64,000 nt of DNA from an uncultured Bacteroidales bacterium. Its GTDB lineage: Bacteria > Bacteroidota > Bacteroidia > Bacteroidales > Bacteroidaceae. Position numbers and translations under genes: made by a program. This document shows, one piece after another, positions 39,423 through 49,848 of the stretch. The notes beneath the pieces are model-generated. The model was not told the DNA's origin, made no database searches, and saw nothing but the letters and a program-made list of their open reading frames with translations. The number at the start of each line of letters is the position of its first letter. Positions within the stretch are counted from its first letter, which is position 1. The stretch lies in the NCBI GenBank assembly GCA_945836755.1, contig CAMAMB010000002.1, forward strand, positions 33,578 to 97,577, written 5' to 3'.

Positions 39423-41609
39423 CTAATTGGCCATCTCGGAGATGAACTTGATACGCACCAGGCGTATCTCCTCTTCGCTGTAATCTTCTCCCAGCTCATT
39501 GAGGGCCTCGTCGAGCGAGTCGGTATCGCTCTCGCTGAAATAATGGTATATATCGTCCACCTGGTCTTCGTCGAGCACGTCGAAGATGAAGTAGTCGATG
39601 TTGATCTTCGTACCTGAGTATACGATGGCTTCAAGGTTGTCGAGCAGCTCACCAAACTCTATGTTGTTGGCCACGGCTATGTCGTCGAGGGGCACTTTAA
39701 GGTCGATGCTCTGAATGATATTGACCTTGTGTTTAGACTTATTGGCCTTGGTCCTGATACGGAAGTCCTCGGGACGCACTATATCGTTCTCCACGCAGTG
39801 CTTCTTGATGAGTTCACAGAACTCTGTGCCGTAGCGTTTGGCCTTGCCGGCCCCCACCCCGGGTATATTCTGAAGCTCTTCCAAAGTCTGCGGGTAGATG
39901 GTGGCCATCGCTTCCAACGACGGGTCTTGGAAGACGACATAAGGGGGCACGCTCAACTCTTTGGAGAGGCGCTTGCGCAAGGTGCGCAGCATCTCGAAGA
40001 GCACAGGGTCTACCGCACAGGAAGCACCGCCTTGGGGCTCTATCTCTTCGGCAGTGGCATCCTCGTCATAGTTACGGTCTTCGGCAATGAGGAAGGCGGT
40101 GGGCTTCTCCATATACTGGTGGCCGGCGGGCGTAATCTTCAAGACGCCATAGTTGTCGACATCCTTCTCTAAATAGCCGGCTATCAAGGAGGCGCGAATG
40201 ACGGCATTCCACACCTGTTCGGAGCATTCTTCGCCCACACCGAACCACTCTATGCTGTCGTGGTTATGGGCTGTGACGTCTTCGCTGCGGTGGCCGAGGA
40301 GTATGTCTTTGAGATAGTCTTCGCGGAAGTTTTCCTTGGTTGCCTTGATGGTCTGCAGGAGCTGCATGAGCTGTGTACCGGCCTCCATCTGCTCTTTGGG
40401 GTGCAGACAGTTGTCGCAGCCTTCGCAGTTGTCGCGGTCGTATTGCTCGCCGAAATAGTGGAGCAGCAATTTGCGCCGGCATACGGCACTCTCGGCATAG
40501 GCTGCCGTCTCTTTGAGCAGCTGTCGGCCTATGTCCTGCTCGGCCACGGGCTTGCCCTCCATGAACTTCTCGAGTTTCTGCAGGTCCTTGCGGGCGTAGA
40601 ATGCCACGCAGAGTCCTTCGCCCCCGTCGCGGCCGGCCCGTCCGGTCTCCTGGTAGTAACCCTCGAGGCTCTTGGGTATGTCGTAGTGTATGACGAAGCG
40701 CACATCCGGCTTGTCAATACCCATGCCAAAAGCTATCGTAGCCACTATGACGTCGATGCGCTCCATCAGGAAATCGTCCTGGGTCGACGAGCGTGCTGCC
40801 GAGTCCATGCCGGCATGATAGGCGGCGGCCTTGATGTCGTTGGTGAGCAGCACCTCAGTCAGTTCCTCCACCTTCTTGCGGCTCAGGCAGTAGATAATGC
40901 CACTCTGGCGCGGGTGCTGACGTATGAAGCGCACGATGTCTTTATCCACATTCTGCGTCTTGGGCCTCACCTCATAATAGAGGTTAGGGCGATTGAAGGA
41001 GCTCTTGTATTCGTCGGCATCGAGAATGGCGAGGTTCTTTTTGATGTCCATGCGCACCTTCTTGGTGGCCGTGGCCGTAAGGGCTATGACGGGCGCCTTG
41101 CCTATCTCGTTCATGATGGGGCGTATCTTGCGGTACTCGGGACGAAAGTCGTGTCCCCATTCTGAGATGCAGTGGGCCTCGTCGACGGCGTAGAAAGAGA
41201 TGGTTACGCTGCGCAGGAACTCCACATTCTCTTCCTTGGTCAGCGACTCGGGTGCTACATACAGCAGCTTTGTCACGCCCGTGCGTATGTCGTGCTTCAC
41301 GGCCTCTATCTGGGCCCGGCTGAGCGATGAGTTGATGAAATGGGCTACTCCGTCCTCGCCACCCTGGTGGCGAATGGCATCGACCTGATTTTTCATCAAG
41401 GCAATGAGCGGAGAAATCACGATGGCCGTTCCGGGCATCAGCAGAGCCGGCAGCTGGTAACACAGAGACTTGCCGCCACCTGTCGGCATGAGCACAAACA
41501 CGTCATGCCCTGCGAGAAGTGAGCGTATAATGGCTTCTTGACCTTTCTTGAAGGTGTCAAACCCAAAGTACTGTTTAAGCGCTTGATGCAAGTCTGTAGA
41601 TGAGTTCAT
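39423..41609 (-). CDS. recQ: ATP-dependent DNA helicase RecQ
   Basis: LMPTGGGKSLCYQLPAL, DEAHCISEWGHDFRPEYRKI, QETGRAGRDGG, RQC and HRDC-like C-terminus; ATG at 41609. Confidence 0.95.
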   Translation of the reverse strand: MNSSTDLHQALKQYFGFDTFKKGQEAIIRSLLAGHDVFVLMPTGGGKSLCYQLPALLMPGTAIVISPLIALMKNQVDAIRHQGGEDGVAHFINSSLSRAQIEAVKHDIRTGVTKLLYVAPESLTKEENVEFLRSVTISFYAVDEAHCISEWGHDFRPEYRKIRPIMNEIGKAPVIALTATATKKVRMDIKKNLAILDADEYKSSFNRPNLYYEVRPKTQNVDKDIVRFIRQHPRQSGIIYCLSRKKVEELTEVLLTNDIKAAAYHAGMDSAARSSTQDDFLMERIDVIVATIAFGMGIDKPDVRFVIHYDIPKSLEGYYQETGRAGRDGGEGLCVAFYARKDLQKLEKFMEGKPVAEQDIGRQLLKETAAYAESAVCRRKLLLHYFGEQYDRDNCEGCDNCLHPKEQMEAGTQLMQLLQTIKATKENFREDYLKDILLGHRSEDVTAHNHDSIEWFGVGEECSEQVWNAVIRASLIAGYLEKDVDNYGVLKITPAGHQYMEKPTAFLIAEDRNYDEDATAEEIEPQGGASCAVDPVLFEMLRTLRKRLSKELSVPPYVVFQDPSLEAMATIYPQTLEELQNIPGVGAGKAKRYGTEFCELIKKHCVENDIVRPEDFRIRTKANKSKHKVNIIQSIDLKVPLDDIAVANNIEFGELLDNLEAIVYSGTKINIDYFIFDVLDEDQVDDIYHYFSESDTDSLDEALNELGEDYSEEEIRLVRIKFISEMAN

Positions 41610-42007
41610 AGAGACTATGTATATTGACCTGTTGAGGTAGAAGAGGGAAGAGACTATGGGGCGGAAGGGGCATCGGAAAGGCTGCTGAACCACAGAAGAT
41701 GGCAGACGAGCCTCCCCTTGTCGGGCTTACCCTTTCCTTAACGTAAGGCAAATTTATAACAAAAACCAAATTCCACGCACGTCTTTAGGGCATAAATATT
41801 TCATATACCCCTCAATATTTTTGCTGGCAAGGTTTGACAGGCCGTCTGAGGGGGGCGGTCTGACTGCTTCCGACGCCGGGTAACGAGGGTTCACCTTGCG
41901 AGCAGAGAGCAAGGCTGCCGAGCGGTAAGCGGCCGCATCACATCGTCCGGCAAAGAGGGCTTGAGCCACGGCTCAGAGGATACGCCCTGTTCACGCCTTG
42001 CATAGAA

Positions 42008-42049
42008 GGCTCACGGGAATGCTCCCAGAAAAAACTGGAAGCATCCCCG
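42008..42049. repeat. possible relic of module I end, forming an imperfect hairpin
   Basis: GCTCACGGGAATGCT resembles the module I end CACTCGCGGGAATGCT; CGGGAATGCTCCC-AGAAAAAACT-GGAAGCATCCCCG is an imperfect inverted repeat. Confidence 0.5.
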
Positions 42050-42509
42050 TTATTTTTAGATGCCTTCGAAGGATAAGTTTCTTCGTTGGGGGAAGAAGGT
42101 GGGGTAGATGGCAGGTGCCAGAGGCACACATGCAACAGGTTCTACCCTATACGGAGATAGTTTTCGAAAACGACCTACACATCTTACACTAATCTTACAT
42201 CAACCTGAATACCAGCGGGTTAAGTATGTAGCATTTAAACACCACACCTTACACAAATGTAGCATTGTCCCCCGGCACGATGCAGGTAGAGACAGCCACT
42301 GCCGAAGGTCCTGACGGCGACTACCCCCACCTGACACAGCCCTGCACCCATGTGGCCGAGAGAGGCGGCCGGCGGCAAAGGAAATGGCAAAACCTTGGGC
42401 TTTGACTTTTCTCTTCCCACACCTTGCACTATCTTTGCACGGGCGGGTGCGCACGCCACACCTCACGAGTTGTGCAGCTACGCCTGCTTCCCCACACTCC
42501 CACATCTAT

Positions 42510-44513
42510 ATGTACAGAAAGACTTTACACGACACAGACCTCAGGGCAGACCTTCGGTATCTGCGACTCCTGGCCCGCGACTTTCCCACCATATCCAGCG
42601 TCACTACAGAGATTATCAATCTGGAGGCCATACTCCATCTGCCCAAGCCCACCGAGCATTTTCTGGCAGACCTGCACGGAGAGAATGAAGCCTTCGAGCA
42701 CGTGCTGCGCAACGCCTCGGGCAACATCAAGCGCAAAGTGTGTGAACTCTTTGGCAACACGCTGCGCGAGACAGAGATACGCGATCTCTGCACCCTCATC
42801 TACTATCCGCGCCAGAAGCTCGAGTTGGTGCGCCACGAGGAGCGCGACTTGGACGACTATTATCAGACCACGCTGAACAGGCTCATAGCCATCTGCCGCA
42901 GCGTCTCTTCCAAGTACACCCGTTCGAAGGTGAGGAAGAGCCTGCCCGAAGAGTTCGCCTACATCATAGAAGAGCTGCTGCACGAAAGCAGCGACGACCA
43001 CAATAAACAGGCATACGTGGGCGTCATCATACGCACCATTATCGGTACAGGCCGGGCCGAGGGCTTCGTCATTGCACTCTGCAAGCTGATACAGCGGCTC
43101 TCCATCGACTGTCTCCACATCCTGGGCGACATCTTCGACCGCGGCCCCGGCGCCCATCTCATACTCGACCGGCTGAGCTCGTACCATAACTGGGACATAC
43201 AGTGGGGCAATCACGACATCCTATGGATGGGAGCCGCCGCCGGCAATACCGCCTGCATAGCCGCCGTGCTGCGCCTCTCCCTGCGCTATGCCAATACGAA
43301 GACGCTCGAAGAAGGCTATGGCATCAACCTGCTGCCCTTGGCCACCTTCGCCATGGAGACCTATAACGACGACCCGTGCAGCCCCTTCAGGCCCATACTG
43401 GAGACCAGCGACCAGCCCGACGAGAAAACGCTGAAGATGTTGGCCCAAATGCACAAGGCCATTGCCGTCATACAGTTCAAGCTGGAAGGCCGCCTCTACG
43501 AGGCACACCCGGAGTGGGAAATGGCCGACCGCATCATGCTCACCCACCTGAGCGACGACGGAAAGACTATCCGGCTGAACGACGAGGTGTACCGGCTGCG
43601 CGACCACCACTTCCCGACCCACCGCCCCGACGCCCCTCTGGAGCTGACCGCTGAAGAGGAAGACCTCATGAAGAAGCTGCAACGCTCATTCCTGCGCAGC
43701 GAGAGACTGCATTCACATGTACAGGAACTCTTAGACCACGGCACCATGTACGGCGTGTATAACGCCAACCTCCTCTTCCATGCCTCTGTGCCCTTGACCG
43801 CCGAAGGCAAGTTTTTAGAGCTTGAAGTGGAAGGCTTGAAGGTGAGCGGCAAAGACCTGTTAGACAGAATTGAGACGCTCGTGCGGATGGCCTACGACGA
43901 CGGGGCGGAATGTGAGGCCCGCCAACGTGCCACAGACTATTTCTGGTATCTGTGGTGCGGCCCCCACTCACCCCTGTTCGACAAGAGCAAGATGTCGACC
44001 TTCGAACGATACTTCATAGACGACAAGGCCACCCACAAAGAAGAAAAAGGAGCCTACTACACGCTGCGCAAAGAGCCCGCCGTGTGCGACGCAATCATGG
44101 ACGCCTTCGGAGTGACGGCCCCGCACCGCCACATCATCAACGGTCATGTGCCCGTAAGAGCTGCCGGCGGCGAGAGCCCCATCAAGGCCGACGGCCGCCT
44201 CATGGTCATAGACGGCGGCTTCGCCAAAGCCTATCACGACACCACCGGCATAGCCGGCTACACCCTGGTCTATCACAGCAGAGGCTTCCAGCTCGTGGCC
44301 CACGAGCCTTTCACGTCGACCGAAGAAGCCATTGCCCACGGCACAGATATTAAGTCGACCACACAAATCGTAGAAATGATGGGACGGCGTGCCATGGTGT
44401 CTGACACCGACAAGGGCAAGGAGCTGCGAGAACAAATCAGCGACCTGGAAAAACTGCTCGCAGCATACCGCCGCGGCCTCATCAAACAACCCAACGCCAA
44501 AGGGACATTATGA
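42510..44513 (+). CDS. fbp: fructose-1,6-bisphosphatase class III
   Basis: DLRYLRLLARDFPTISSVTTEIINLEAILHLPKPTEHFLADLHGENEAFEHVLRNASG, LHILGDIFDRGPGAHLI, IQWGNHDILWMGAAAG; ATG at 42510. Confidence 0.95.
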   Translation: MYRKTLHDTDLRADLRYLRLLARDFPTISSVTTEIINLEAILHLPKPTEHFLADLHGENEAFEHVLRNASGNIKRKVCELFGNTLRETEIRDLCTLIYYPRQKLELVRHEERDLDDYYQTTLNRLIAICRSVSSKYTRSKVRKSLPEEFAYIIEELLHESSDDHNKQAYVGVIIRTIIGTGRAEGFVIALCKLIQRLSIDCLHILGDIFDRGPGAHLILDRLSSYHNWDIQWGNHDILWMGAAAGNTACIAAVLRLSLRYANTKTLEEGYGINLLPLATFAMETYNDDPCSPFRPILETSDQPDEKTLKMLAQMHKAIAVIQFKLEGRLYEAHPEWEMADRIMLTHLSDDGKTIRLNDEVYRLRDHHFPTHRPDAPLELTAEEEDLMKKLQRSFLRSERLHSHVQELLDHGTMYGVYNANLLFHASVPLTAEGKFLELEVEGLKVSGKDLLDRIETLVRMAYDDGAECEARQRATDYFWYLWCGPHSPLFDKSKMSTFERYFIDDKATHKEEKGAYYTLRKEPAVCDAIMDAFGVTAPHRHIINGHVPVRAAGGESPIKADGRLMVIDGGFAKAYHDTTGIAGYTLVYHSRGFQLVAHEPFTSTEEAIAHGTDIKSTTQIVEMMGRRAMVSDTDKGKELREQISDLEKLLAAYRRGLIKQPNAKGTL

Positions 44514-44604
44514 AACAAGGCACGCCCGGCATGGGCATAGGCATTCAACCTACGGCAAAGGCTTCACCAATTGACCAACCACCTCACTCATAACCTCACC
44601 ACCC

Positions 44605-45807
44605 GTGAAATCACTCCGTGAACTATATCGCATAGGCCAAGGGCCCTCTTCCAGCCACACCATGGGGCCACGCAAGGCCGCCGAGATCTATCTCTCCCGC
44701 CATGACAACCCCGAGACCCGCTTCAAAGTCACCCTGTACGGAAGCCTTGCCGCGACAGGCAAAGGCCACCTCACCGACTACGCCATAGAGCAAGTGCTCG
44801 GCAAGGAACGCACCACCATCGTATGGTGTCCCGAAATCGTCCTGCCGTTCCATCCCAACGGCATGAAATTTGAAGTAGACCATCCGGACAACACGACCGG
44901 CCACACCGACGCCTGGACAGTCTACAGTGTGGGCGGCGGAGCGCTCGCCGAAGAAGGCGACAAGCTGCAAGAGTCGCCCGAAGTATATGACCTTGACCAT
45001 CTGAGCGACATACAAGAGTGGTGTAAGAAGGAAGGCAAATCGTACTGGGAATACGTGGAAGCATGCGAGGGCCCGGAGATATGGGAGTACCTCGAAAAGG
45101 TCTGGACAGTGATGAGTGAGGCTGTGGAACGCGGCATAGCCCACGAAGGAGTGCTGCCGGGAGTGCTGCACCTGCGGCGCAAAGCCCCCGACTACTATAT
45201 CCGCGCCATGGGCTACGGCGACAACCTTCGCAGCCGCGGTCTCGTCTTCTCCTATGCCCTTGCCGTAAGTGAGGAGAATGCGTCGGGCGGCACCATTGTC
45301 ACTGCCCCCACGTGCGGGGCCTCAGGAGTAGTGCCCGCCGTGCTATACCATATACAGAAGTCGCGTCGCTTCCCCTTGCAGCGACTGCTCCATGCCTTAG
45401 CCACCGCAGGTCTTGTGGGCAACATAGCCAAGAGCCGCGCCTCCATCTCGGGGGCAGAAGCCGGCTGCCAGGCCGAGGTGGGAGTGGCATGCGCCATGGC
45501 CGCCGCAGCTGCCAACTACATGTTTGGCGGTTCATTGGCCACCATAGAATATGCGGCAGAGATGGGCTTGGAACACCATCTCGGCATGACCTGCGACCCT
45601 ATCTGCGGCCTCGTCCAGATACCCTGCATCGAACGCAACGCACACGCAGCAGCCCGCGCATTAGACGCCAATGTCTACGCCACCTTTGCCGACGGCGTAC
45701 ACCGCATTCCCTATGACAAAACAGTAGAAGTGATGAAGCAGACAGGCCATGACCTGCCTTCGCTATACCGAGAAACAAGCGAGGGAGGCCTCGCCGCCTT
45801 ACACTAA
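44605..45807 (+). CDS. sdaA: L-serine ammonia-lyase
   Basis: LYRIGQGPSSSHTMGPRKAAE, TAPTCGASGVVPAVLYH, GLEHHLGMTCDPICGLVQIPCIERN. Confidence 0.95.
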   Translation: MKSLRELYRIGQGPSSSHTMGPRKAAEIYLSRHDNPETRFKVTLYGSLAATGKGHLTDYAIEQVLGKERTTIVWCPEIVLPFHPNGMKFEVDHPDNTTGHTDAWTVYSVGGGALAEEGDKLQESPEVYDLDHLSDIQEWCKKEGKSYWEYVEACEGPEIWEYLEKVWTVMSEAVERGIAHEGVLPGVLHLRRKAPDYYIRAMGYGDNLRSRGLVFSYALAVSEENASGGTIVTAPTCGASGVVPAVLYHIQKSRRFPLQRLLHALATAGLVGNIAKSRASISGAEAGCQAEVGVACAMAAAAANYMFGGSLATIEYAAEMGLEHHLGMTCDPICGLVQIPCIERNAHAAARALDANVYATFADGVHRIPYDKTVEVMKQTGHDLPSLYRETSEGGLAALH

Positions 45808-45837
45808 GACCACTGACAAGCAAGCATCTATATCCAC

Positions 45838-48800
45838 GTGAAACAGATAGACGTTCTCCTAACCATCGACTCCCGGGCCACAGAGCGCCGACAGCTCCTC
45901 ACAGACCTGCTGAACTGCCCCGCGGTAGGCCAGTTGCTCATGGCTGTACCGCAATCGGACGAGGCGTTCACTCCCACCCTCTTTGCAAGTGGCGACGACC
46001 TTGACCGCATCAAGGTCTTCACTTACGAGCAGAGCTATCTCAGCACCAAGCTCCTACGCAAAGTAGCTGCCAAGGTCTGTGCACCCTATCTGCTTACCTG
46101 CCTGACGCCTCACGATGTACGTCTGGGCTACCGCTGCATCGAACGCATGGTCGGTGCAGCCACACAAACGGAGGCACTATTGCTGTATAGCGACCGCACG
46201 GAAGAGGGACGCCCGCACCCCACCATCGACTACCAGGAAGGCGCACTGCGCGACGACTTTGACTTCGGCGCACTACAACTCATCCGGCGCACAGCCTTGC
46301 AAGACTTTCTCACCCGGGGCGTCGGAGCACGTCTGAGATATGCCGGGCTTTATGCCCTGCGCCTCTACCTCAGCCGCAAGGGGCGCATCGTGCACTTGCC
46401 GGAGACACTGTATGTCGAGAGCGAGACCGACCGGCGCGCCTCCGGCGAAAAGCAGTTTGACTATGTGCTGCCCACAGCGCGGCCCGTACAGCAGGAGATG
46501 GAGCGTGCCGTGACCGACCATCTGAAAGCCATCAACGCCTACCTGAGTCCAGGCGACTTCCTCCCCCTGCCCGAGCCGACGGGCGATTACCCGGTGGAAA
46601 TGAGCGTGGTAATACCCGTACGCAACAGGGTACGCACCATAGCCGACGCTGTCAACAGTGCCGCCTCGCAGGTGACCGACTTCACCTATAATGTCATAGT
46701 CGTTGACAATCACTCCGACGATGGCACGACCGACGTGCTCGCACGATTAGAGCAAGCACTCAACGCCACGTCGCAGCGCCTCGTAGTGCTGCGGCCCGAG
46801 CGCACCGACTTGGGCATAGGCGGATGCTGGGACTACGCCGTGCGCTCTTCACACGCCGGCCGCTATGTCGTACAATTAGACTCCGACGACCTCTACTCCG
46901 GCACCGACACCTTGGTGCGCATACATGAAGCCTTCCACACGCCCCAGCAAGCAGCCATGGTCATTGGCAGCTACCGCATGGTCAACTTCGACTTAGACAC
47001 ACTGCCGCCGGGACTTATTGCACACACTGAGTGGACGCCTGAGAACGGGCGCAACAATGCCTTGCGCATCAACGGCCTCGGCGCTCCGCGAGCCTTCCGC
47101 ACCGACGTGCTCCGCCGAATTGGCTTCCCCAACACCAGCTATGGCGAAGACTACGCCTTGGGCTTAGCCATCTCACGCCTCTACCCCATCAACCGCATCT
47201 ACGAAGAGCTCTACCTGTGCCGCCGGTGGGAGGGAAACTCTGACGCCGCACTGAGCGTGGAAAAGGTTAACCGCAACAATTTCTACAAGGACCGTCTGCG
47301 TACCATCGAACTGCAGGCTCGCCTCGCTCTCTGCGCCGAACGCAATCACCTACCCTCTGACGAAGAGACACAGCGCTTCTACGACAGACAGATGGCGTGC
47401 TGGGAAGAAGTGGCCGCACGCTTTGACGACCTTGCCACCGCCGTTGAAACTCGCGACTTAACCACAGACGAGGGATGCAACCTCCAGGTGCAGTTTAACC
47501 CGCGCCGCATTGTGAGCACAGGCGCCAAGACTGACAAGAAGACTCTACGCCAGCGGCCCTGTTTCCTCTGCGACCTCAACCGTCCTGCCGAGCAGATAGC
47601 GTTCCCCATCTGCGGCCATCTTCAGATGCTGGTCAACCCCTTCCCCATCTTGCCGCAGCACCTCACATTGAGCACCCGCCGCCACTGTCCGCAGAGCTTT
47701 CAGCAGTTTATCGACGTGATGCCACAGCTGGCCGAGCGCCTCCACAGCTTCCTTATCTTCTATAATGGTCCGCGTTGTGGTGCTTCTGCCCCTGACCACG
47801 CCCATTTGCAGGCCGGCCGACGTGGTCACGTGCCCATCGAGCGAGATTGGAAGCGCTACGACAACAGGCTGGAGAAAGTCTGGCCTACAAGCCACAACGA
47901 CATCGTCGAGGTGGAGGAACACCTGCAAGGCACGCTCGACCTTCAGCCATCCACCGCCGTTCCCGTGGCCGCCCCCCCTTCACACGACGCCTTAGCCTCG
48001 GTCGTCGAGCAATGCGGCATTTATCGTCTCAGAGGCTACGTCTGCCCCGGCCTTGTAGTGAAGGGTGACAGCTCGGTACATGCCTTCCTCATGCGCAAGC
48101 TCATAGACTCTCTGCGCGCCGAGAGCCACACGGAGCCGGACATCAACGTGCTCACGTGGCGCGAGACCGACGACTGCCTCAAGCAAGACAACCTCATCTC
48201 TGTCGTGTTCCCCCGCAGCGCCCACCGTCCGGCCTGCTGGTTTGCCGAGGGCAAGGCCAAGCTCCTCGTCAGTCCCGGCGCGCTCGATATGGGTGGCCTC
48301 CTCATCACACCACGGCCGGAAGACTTCAAGCGGCTCACCACGGCTAAGGCTGCGGCCATCCTCCGCGAGGTGGCTGCCACCGACAACGAAATCAGTACGC
48401 TCATCCGCCATCTTACTACCCGCCCTTCACGCAGCCGCTCCACGGCGGTAGTGCCTGCCGGCGATGAATGGCCCAACGCCGACTCCACGCTCTCTGTCGG
48501 CTTGCTCACAGCCCCCAGCCTAAGGTTCTGCCTGCAAGGCCACTTCCTGGCCAAAGGCAACCCCGTAACCGCGGAGCAACTCGTAGAAGTAGACGATGGC
48601 GGCGTACGCTGGAACGGCAATGTATACAGCGAGCTCGTCTTCACGCCCGATGCTCCCGACGCGCAATTTACACTCCGCGACGTCACCATAGGTATTGGCT
48701 TCCACTGGCAGCAGCAGCGCGCCCTCACCTTCCGGGGCACGCTCCGCATCGTGGTTGACGAGCAGAAGCTGGTGGCTATCAACATCTTGCCCATAGAGGA

Positions 48801-49791
48801 CTATCTCGTCAGCGTTATTTCAAGTGAGATGAAGGCTACTTCCTCCCAGGAGTTGCTGCGTGCCCACGCCGTCGTCTCACGCAGCTGGGTTTACAGCCAA
48901 ATCATGCGCCGCCAATCCGGCCACTCCGACACCGGCTTCTTCACCTTCGTACACAAAGACAATGAGTTTATACGCTGGCACGACCGCAGCGACCACACAC
49001 TCTTCGACGTCTGCGCCGACGACCATTGCCAGCGCTATCAAGGCATCACCATGGCCACGTCGCCCGAAGTGGTCAAGGCGGTCAACGCCACGCGTGGCAA
49101 GGTACTGACCTACGGCGCCCAACTCTGTGACGCACGTTTCTCCAAGTGCTGCGGCGGTGTCACTGAGCGCTACGACAGTTGTTGGGAAGAGAAGGACGTG
49201 CCCTATCTCGTGCCCCTCCGCGACGCTGACGGTGCCCCCCTGCCCGACCTCACTCAGGAGGCTGAGGCTGACAGGTGGATACGCTCAACGCCGCCCTCCT
49301 TCTGTCACACTGACAACCGAGAGCTCCTGCGCCAGGTGCTCAATGACTATGACCTTGACACACAGCGCTTCTATCGTTGGCAGGTTGAGGTAACGGCCAC
49401 GCAGGTGGCACAATGGATGAAGGAAAAGATAGGCGAGGACGTGGGCGAAGTAGTGGCCCTCAAGCCTCTGCAACGCGGCCCCAGCGGACGCCTCATTCGC
49501 CTCCTCGTGGAAGGATCTGCGAAGAGCATCATCGTGGGCAAGGAACTTGAAATACGCCGCCTGCTGAGCGACACTCACCTCTACAGCTCGGCCTTTGTAG
49601 TCGATCCGCTCCGCCACCATTCCGACGAAGCCCCATACGCTTTCCGCCTCACCGGCGCCGGCTGGGGACATGGCGTCGGCATGTGCCAGATTGGAGCCGC
49701 CGTCATGGCCGACAAAGGCTATACCTACACCGACATCCTGGCCCATTACTATCCCGGCAGCACACTCACTGAGCCTGCGCCTACCCACTGA
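45838..49791 (+). CDS. multidomain protein: tandem GT2-like domains, DUF4922 (HIT/GalT-like), SpoIID/LytB domain
   Basis: GT2 motif MSVVIPVRNRVRTIADAVNSAASQ at 46600; CFLCDLNRP...GASAPDHAHLQAG (HxHxQ) near 47791; LQGHFLAKG...SVISSEMKATSSQELLRAHAVVSRSWVYSQ...CGGVTE...GWGHGVGMCQIGAAVMADKG. Confidence 0.85.
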   Translation: MKQIDVLLTIDSRATERRQLLTDLLNCPAVGQLLMAVPQSDEAFTPTLFASGDDLDRIKVFTYEQSYLSTKLLRKVAAKVCAPYLLTCLTPHDVRLGYRCIERMVGAATQTEALLLYSDRTEEGRPHPTIDYQEGALRDDFDFGALQLIRRTALQDFLTRGVGARLRYAGLYALRLYLSRKGRIVHLPETLYVESETDRRASGEKQFDYVLPTARPVQQEMERAVTDHLKAINAYLSPGDFLPLPEPTGDYPVEMSVVIPVRNRVRTIADAVNSAASQVTDFTYNVIVVDNHSDDGTTDVLARLEQALNATSQRLVVLRPERTDLGIGGCWDYAVRSSHAGRYVVQLDSDDLYSGTDTLVRIHEAFHTPQQAAMVIGSYRMVNFDLDTLPPGLIAHTEWTPENGRNNALRINGLGAPRAFRTDVLRRIGFPNTSYGEDYALGLAISRLYPINRIYEELYLCRRWEGNSDAALSVEKVNRNNFYKDRLRTIELQARLALCAERNHLPSDEETQRFYDRQMACWEEVAARFDDLATAVETRDLTTDEGCNLQVQFNPRRIVSTGAKTDKKTLRQRPCFLCDLNRPAEQIAFPICGHLQMLVNPFPILPQHLTLSTRRHCPQSFQQFIDVMPQLAERLHSFLIFYNGPRCGASAPDHAHLQAGRRGHVPIERDWKRYDNRLEKVWPTSHNDIVEVEEHLQGTLDLQPSTAVPVAAPPSHDALASVVEQCGIYRLRGYVCPGLVVKGDSSVHAFLMRKLIDSLRAESHTEPDINVLTWRETDDCLKQDNLISVVFPRSAHRPACWFAEGKAKLLVSPGALDMGGLLITPRPEDFKRLTTAKAAAILREVAATDNEISTLIRHLTTRPSRSRSTAVVPAGDEWPNADSTLSVGLLTAPSLRFCLQGHFLAKGNPVTAEQLVEVDDGGVRWNGNVYSELVFTPDAPDAQFTLRDVTIGIGFHWQQQRALTFRGTLRIVVDEQKLVAINILPIEDYLVSVISSEMKATSSQELLRAHAVVSRSWVYSQIMRRQSGHSDTGFFTFVHKDNEFIRWHDRSDHTLFDVCADDHCQRYQGITMATSPEVVKAVNATRGKVLTYGAQLCDARFSKCCGGVTERYDSCWEEKDVPYLVPLRDADGAPLPDLTQEAEADRWIRSTPPSFCHTDNRELLRQVLNDYDLDTQRFYRWQVEVTATQVAQWMKEKIGEDVGEVVALKPLQRGPSGRLIRLLVEGSAKSIIVGKELEIRRLLSDTHLYSSAFVVDPLRHHSDEAPYAFRLTGAGWGHGVGMCQIGAAVMADKGYTYTDILAHYYPGSTLTEPAPTH

Positions 49792-49848
49792 CAGCCTGCT
49801 CCGCCATAGAGCGGGCTCTTCCTTTCACCCTGCCGACTTTTTATTGTC

